From contig JAGQSI010000046.1 of assembly GCA_020439605.1 (NCBI GenBank), forward strand, positions 1 through 10,127: 10,127 nucleotides of DNA. Reading direction: 5' to 3'. The stretch comes from Acidimicrobiales bacterium (GTDB lineage: Bacteria; Actinomycetota; Acidimicrobiia; Acidimicrobiales; Iamiaceae). The translations under genes were made by a program, and so were the position numbers. The notes under the pieces were generated by a model. That model made no database searches. It was given only the letters and a program-made list of their open reading frames with translations, and was not told the DNA's origin. Below are positions 7,901 to 10,127 of the stretch, piece after piece (within the stretch, counting starts at the first letter, position 1; every line of letters begins with the position of its first letter).

Positions 7901-8277
7901 ACTCAGCCGGCAAAGAAACCCAGATTCAAGTGGGTTGGAGGCGAATCTCCGATGCTCGTGATCAGAGGTATGAACCTGGAACTTGGACGCAGGTTCCGAT
8001 AGTTCTCGGCCCTATGGGCCAAATCATTCGTGAAGGCACCCGTCTTCGCCTGACCCTAGGAACCGCTGGAGACACCCAGGTTCAATGGAGCTTCTACCCT
8101 CCGCCCAATGGCGCATCCACCGTGCAGGTTGGCCAGGGCGGCGACTCGCCGAGCTGGATGGTGTTGCCAGTGATAGATGACTTCAAGGTGATCGCCAAGG
8201 CACCCGCATGTGGAGTGCTTCGTGGTCAACCATGTCGAGACTATGAGCCGCTCGTCAACAATGATGGGAACTCATGA
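4912..8277 (+). CDS. AT3 acyltransferase fused to CocE/S15-family alpha/beta-hydrolase
   Basis: A 1121-residue two-enzyme fusion with an ATGA-overlap start. Residues about 22-395 form a divergent AT3 membrane domain: GLGALIVVGGHTFF (His38), WKRFLRIYPLYF (92-103), AAWFLCDEVVFY (Glu155) and LHLYLWHQLVL (His339). A further helix (about 415-432) should carry the rest outside the membrane. Next comes a beta-rich segment (443-520), then FYQSQQFSEGLNYITTRDGT, which starts a CocE-like hydrolase: Tyr564 (ELSGYR, oxyanion hole), Ser636 (GFSYGG), Asp761 (GQFQDS) and His790 (NGTHGD). Residues about 860-1095 (SALYLAPDGSL, QLWVKADTPDADLQASLSM) resemble the PepX-C jelly roll. Cysteines 596, 710, 1100 and 1108 suit extracytoplasmic disulfides. 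Known relatives of the hydrolase part include cocaine esterase, amino-acid ester hydrolases and X-Pro dipeptidyl peptidases, so an ester or amide hydrolase, or an acyl transferase, is likely. No frameshift is seen at the junction. Confidence 0.88.
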   Translation: MTTSSPPTTNCEPISAGAWCKPLGGFRGLGALIVVGGHTFFASRIYPYNGAIHFLSIIVPIFFVISSYALYRPFLEAQLNQDPQPNARYFWWKRFLRIYPLYFVALSFYLVLLPGVRPQSGRVIDYLKLYGFMQIYDPDLVRFSGIPAAWFLCDEVVFYLLIPFIAMFSVWLARRSQDRRRSARARNAVRANVKIAIGMIVIGQVSRTWLLLIDYPGATSLPVSNLDYYGLGILLAAASLAERNSMKIPSATNWLRLRPKAATAVVVIGAIGMNLIANKPGQTLSRWEDVQRYGLYSFITAPLMVVMVLGVQDRSFNRVLGSPRWNFFATLSLHLYLWHQLVLGGFDHYITEIANVDLGTRFITGLVLVTGAIATTTAWSALLRPALDAPYSRWSKLFPRPGDQPLPQWVRPASLAIGCAVLVAGVWVSITYGASPMKALGGVEMVTVTNARRGDTIVIMTTGASRKTVDKVAVDEFGSAIAREIDPGRYEVRQERGGRLVVKRMTVVKGLEDRPSADFYQSQQFSEGLNYITTRDGTKLSIYVDLPGPASKGPYPTVVELSGYRIGDDEVTQPATAIARALGYATVGVNMRGSGCSGGAFELFSPALLADGYDVVETIASQDWVSTNKVGLIGFSYGGLGALAAASSAPPSLNSVTALSIYGDARQALHPGGLSNSGFPIGWMQNLTADAKPFAPKWVQKRVQEGDTTCRNNQLLHSQAVDIVERYMRDVPLDERFDDISPSVWAKSINVPVFLAGQFQDSTIGNDLADHFANFTAAPLKKLVLTNGTHGDAIAPQVIWRMDEFLSLYVRREVPAKFDPGAILAKTRPGVDSDLVPEGPTPVTSVSDQPSFEAALSAYELTPDVEVLFESGNSAVPEAAAAAQSQGYATWPPSEARTSALYLAPDGSLGSVNSANAALARFRTNPSLAGEALNIEGSDLTTNTMSKWPQPTTGSAASWIGEPAPTNQALVGSGIVQLWVKADTPDADLQASLSMIDSAGKETQIQVGWRRISDARDQRYEPGTWTQVPIVLGPMGQIIREGTRLRLTLGTAGDTQVQWSFYPPPNGASTVQVGQGGDSPSWMVLPVIDDFKVIAKAPACGVLRGQPCRDYEPLVNNDGNS

Positions 8278-9140
8278 TGGCTAAAGTCGGTGTTGCGATA
8301 GCTGATGTGGTCGACGGTGGGTGGACCTCTCTTGGCAGCCATGCCCAAGCGCTCGAGGAGTGCGGAGTGTCGGCCATTTGGCTGACCGACCATCTCTTCT
8401 GGCATCGCCCAACAGTGGATGTCATCGGCGGACTCCATACGGTGGCGGCTGCCACATCTGAATGCACCATCGGACCATGCGTGCTCCAATTGCCGTTACG
8501 TCATAGCGCTAGCACCGCGAAATCCATGTCCTATCTAGACCATGTCTCAGGTGGCCGAGTGACCGTTGGAGTTGGGGTGGGAGAACACGAGGCCGAATAT
8601 CGAGCGGCTGGGCTCGGCGACGTGTATCACCGTCGAGGCAAACTCCTTGATCAACAGATCGAAGAACTTAGACAGTGCTGGTCCAATGATCTCAATGACC
8701 CCAACAGCTCCATGTCTCCAGCTAGACCTCTACCACTTTGGGTGGGAGGACGTTCGTCAGCTGCTCGCCGCAGAGCCGCACGAACAGGCGATGGCTGGTG
8801 TCCTCACATAGTGAGAGAGCCTTGGGTTCGAAAGCAACATCAACGCCTCGAAGCAGACCTGGCCGCTGAGGGTAGGCACAGAGATGAAATCACTTTTACC
8901 CCGGCGCTTGCTTTCGCAGTAGAGAACGCGGTTGCAAACGAAGACCCCTACGAGTGGTTCTCACAGTTGTTCAACCTTCCCACCCAGGTGTTCGAACCCA
9001 ACATTGTGGTTGGCAGTCCCAGCCAGATTGCCGAAGAAATCTCTGCGATGTTCGAAGCTGGAGCAGACCAGGTCACCTTTTTCCCTGGAACCAGCCAGCC
9101 TGCAGAACATGTCGCTCGAGTTATCGAGGCTCTCGGCTAG
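8274..9140 (+). CDS. LLM-class flavin/F420-dependent oxidoreductase
   Basis: A 288-residue luciferase-like TIM-barrel oxidoreductase. Recognisable segments are LEECGVSAIWLTDHLFW (28-44), SYLDHVSGGRVTVGVGVGEH (86-105) followed by EAEYRAAGL, LPLWVGGRSSAARRRAARTG (153-172) followed by DGWCP, and the C-terminal EISAMFEAGADQVTFFP. The layout fits the F420-dependent branch common in actinobacteria, whose members reduce or oxidise alcohols, C=C bonds or imines. An FMN-dependent enzyme cannot be excluded. The start overlaps the fusion gene's stop (ATGATGG with TGA at 8275-8277). Either of two adjacent ATGs (8274 or 8277) could be used. It is the last gene of the unit and presumably a soluble cytoplasmic enzyme acting on the acyl group or acceptor handled by the unit. 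The substrate is unknown. Confidence 0.87.
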   Translation: MMAKVGVAIADVVDGGWTSLGSHAQALEECGVSAIWLTDHLFWHRPTVDVIGGLHTVAAATSECTIGPCVLQLPLRHSASTAKSMSYLDHVSGGRVTVGVGVGEHEAEYRAAGLGDVYHRRGKLLDQQIEELRQCWSNDLNDPNSSMSPARPLPLWVGGRSSAARRRAARTGDGWCPHIVREPWVRKQHQRLEADLAAEGRHRDEITFTPALAFAVENAVANEDPYEWFSQLFNLPTQVFEPNIVVGSPSQIAEEISAMFEAGADQVTFFPGTSQPAEHVARVIEALG

Positions 9141-9209
9141 TAGACGGATCTGTTTGCCCTTGCCGTAGCGGCCTCTCCACCAGGCTGGCCTGAATCATGT
9201 ATGGATCAA

Positions 9210-9237
9210 GTCCATGCCGCCGCTAACTGGCGTGGAC
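9210..9237. terminator. Stem-loop between convergent genes, possible terminator
   Basis: GTCCATGCC (9210-9218) pairs with GGCGTGGAC (9229-9237), giving a 9-bp stem with one G-T wobble around a 10-nt loop. It sits just before the IclR gene's stop codon and 70 nt after the oxidoreductase stop. No T-run follows on either strand, so a classical intrinsic terminator is not shown. In actinobacteria, hairpins without a U-tract are often proposed as terminators. It could serve both converging genes. The rest of 9141-9239 shows nothing recognisable. Confidence 0.35.
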
Positions 9238-9239
9238 CA

Positions 9240-9905
9240 CTAGTTCTCTCCGAGCACCTGCTCGATAGCAGCCGCGGCAGCGAGAACGGGTTCACCGAGT
9301 CGCTCACCTAGGTTCTCCCCCACCCGTCCGAGCGGACCAGAGATCCCAATTGCAGCCAGAAGCGCTCCGTCTAGATAGACCGGGGCACTCAACGATGCTA
9401 CTCCTGGGGCTCTTTCCTCTAGAGATACACACCATTTCTGCGGTGTTGTCTCCCCCGCTAGGAGCCGACCAGCAGATCCCACTCCAAGAGCCAGGCGCGC
9501 CCCCTGCGCCACGATTGTTCGCAACTCGTGTGATCCTTCGAGCGAAACCAGACATACGCGATGGTCGCCATCTTTGATGTACATCTGCACGCTCTCGCCT
9601 GTCAGTTGCTGCAGCTCAACAAGCATCGGCCGCGCCAACACCGCCAGCCGCGCGTTCTCATCAACCAACCGCCCAAGTCTCCCAAGGGTCCCACCAAGTT
9701 CGTAATTGCCGTTGGGACCGCGCCGCAACAAACCGTGTGCTTCCAAGGCCGATGCCAGCCGGTGAAGGGTGGGTTTTGGTATGTCAGTTCGAGAGACAAG
9801 ATCAGGTAGAGAACATGACCGGCCGCTAACTGTCGCCTCAGCAACTGCATCAATGATCCTTATTGACTTGTCTAAAACGCCAACACCGCTTACCCTGTGT
9901 TCCAT
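9240..9905 (-). CDS. ndgR: IclR-family regulator, NdgR/LtbR type
   Basis: A 221-residue IclR-family transcription factor. The N-terminal winged helix-turn-helix covers about residues 6-70, starting SGVGVLDKSIRIIDA and including LPDLVSRTDIPKPTLHRLAS. The effector domain follows from about 85 and includes LTGESVQMYIKDGDHRVCLV and ERAPGVASLSAPV. The SGVGVLDK start and PGVAS-SAPV block match what I recall of Streptomyces NdgR. The divergent leuC is the known neighbour of NdgR and of Corynebacterium LtbR, which represses leuCD and leuB. The effector domain appears about 20 residues shorter than NdgR between GSAGRLLAGE and EERAPGVA. No Shine-Dalgarno precedes the ATG. The promoter -10 is only 8 nt away, so the message is probably leaderless. 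Autorepression through the palindrome in its own promoter is likely. Confidence 0.85.
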   Translation of the reverse strand: MEHRVSGVGVLDKSIRIIDAVAEATVSGRSCSLPDLVSRTDIPKPTLHRLASALEAHGLLRRGPNGNYELGGTLGRLGRLVDENARLAVLARPMLVELQQLTGESVQMYIKDGDHRVCLVSLEGSHELRTIVAQGARLALGVGSAGRLLAGETTPQKWCVSLEERAPGVASLSAPVYLDGALLAAIGISGPLGRVGENLGERLGEPVLAAAAAIEQVLGEN

Positions 9906-9913
9906 CAGTTGAT

Positions 9914-9942
9914 ACTATCGTCTCATATTTTGAGACAGTCAA
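9914..9942 (-). promoter_or_regulatory. Promoter of the IclR regulator gene
   Basis: On the minus strand, TTGACT (9942-9937) and GATAGT (9919-9914) are separated by exactly 17 bp, a good sigma70/HrdB-type match. Transcription would start near 9907-9906, at or next to the ATG (9905-9903). This predicts a leaderless mRNA and fits the absence of a ribosome binding site. Confidence 0.65.
9920..9936. promoter_or_regulatory. Palindromic operator between the IclR gene and leuC
   Basis: GTCTCA-TATTT-TGAGAC is a perfect 6-bp inverted repeat with an AT-rich 5-bp centre. It exactly fills the spacer between the -35 and -10 of the IclR gene and lies 27 bp upstream of the leuC ATG. A bound dimer would block the regulator's own promoter and could also block leuC transcription. 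That the IclR protein binds here is inferred from position and symmetry. Confidence 0.6.
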
Positions 9943-9963
9943 GCCCGATCCGGGGAGCCACCC

Positions 9964-10127
9964 ATGTCAGCACCACGCACACTCAGTCAGAAGGTGTGGG
10001 ACGCACACGTCGTCTCACGTCAACCGGGCGAACCCGATCTTCTCTTCATCGACCTCCATCTCGTCCATGAGGTCACCAGCCCTCAGGCCTTCGATGGGTT
10101 GCGCATAGCAGGGCGTACTGTTCGTCA
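9964..10127 (+). CDS. leuC: 3-isopropylmalate dehydratase large subunit LeuC (partial, N-terminus)
   Basis: The first 54 codons of a gene that runs off the window. [17 protein letters not shown] and [19 protein letters not shown] are the hallmark N-terminus of LeuC, an aconitase-family enzyme. With LeuD it isomerises 2-isopropylmalate to 3-isopropylmalate in leucine biosynthesis, using a [4Fe-4S] cluster. The cluster cysteines lie beyond the window edge. GGGGAG at 9952-9957, 6 nt before the ATG, supports this start. The gene is divergent from the NdgR/LtbR-type regulator across 58 bp that contain the palindrome at 9920-9936. No clear plus-strand -10/-35 pair could be assigned by eye. Confidence 0.95.
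   Translation, partial: MSAPRTLSQKVWDAHVVSRQPGEPDLLFIDLHLVHEVTSPQAFDGLRIAGRTVR

Noticed and set aside
9909..9937. Plus-strand leuC promoter with TTGATA (9909-9914) as -35
   Set aside because: At 16-18 bp spacing the -10 would be TGAGAC or GAGACA, which are poor matches. The better AT-rich element (TATTTT, 9926) is only 11 bp away.
9906..9963. Leucine attenuator or leader peptide before leuC
   Set aside because: There is no short frame with Leu codons and no competing hairpins in the 58 bp. Control appears to be by the IclR-type regulator instead.
1..10127. CRISPR array, insertion sequence, tRNA or rRNA
   Set aside because: No spaced repeats, transposase motifs, terminal inverted repeats or tRNA-like cloverleaf sequences were seen on either strand.

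Overview
The window reads as chromosomal DNA of an actinobacterium. Three things point there: (1) an NdgR/LtbR-type IclR regulator divergent from leuC, an arrangement known from Streptomyces and Corynebacterium; (2) a FadE-type acyl-CoA dehydrogenase with the Gly-rich insert seen in actinobacterial members; (3) an LLM-class, probably F420-dependent, oxidoreductase. The GC content looks moderate, so a non-Streptomyces lineage such as Acidimicrobiia is possible, but that is only a guess.

Layout. 1-87 (+) is the 3' end of greA. 99-1442 (-) is an acyl-CoA dehydrogenase converging on it. 1443-1575 is a divergent regulatory region with an 18-bp palindrome resembling a TetR-family operator. 1576-9140 (+) is a compact five-gene unit whose gene junctions are either 2-nt gaps or ATGA overlaps: a FabH-like KAS III condensing enzyme, two tandem acyltransferase-3 (AT3) membrane proteins, an 1121-residue fusion of a third AT3 domain to a CocE/X-Pro-peptidase (S15) type alpha/beta-hydrolase, and an LLM-class oxidoreductase. 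9141-9239 is a short convergent gap with a stem-loop. 9240-9905 (-) is an IclR-family regulator (NdgR/LtbR type). 9906-9963 is a shared divergent promoter region with a perfect palindrome, and 9964-10127 (+) is the start of leuC.

The most unusual element is the five-gene unit. AT3 proteins move acyl groups across the membrane onto glycans or other acceptors. A well-known AT3 architecture carries an extracytoplasmic SGNH esterase-like domain after an eleventh membrane helix. Here the SGNH domain is replaced by a complete CocE-like serine hydrolase with Tyr564, Ser636, Asp761 and His790 in the expected motifs. Together with a KAS III enzyme and an oxidoreductase, the unit looks like a dedicated pathway that makes or modifies a small acyl group or acyl acceptor and finishes the chemistry at the cell surface. 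The substrate cannot be read from the sequence.

The right edge belongs to leucine biosynthesis control. The IclR gene has a promoter whose 17-bp spacer is exactly a perfect palindrome, and its -10 lies so close to the ATG that the mRNA is probably leaderless. This suggests autorepression, and possibly control of leuC through the same site.
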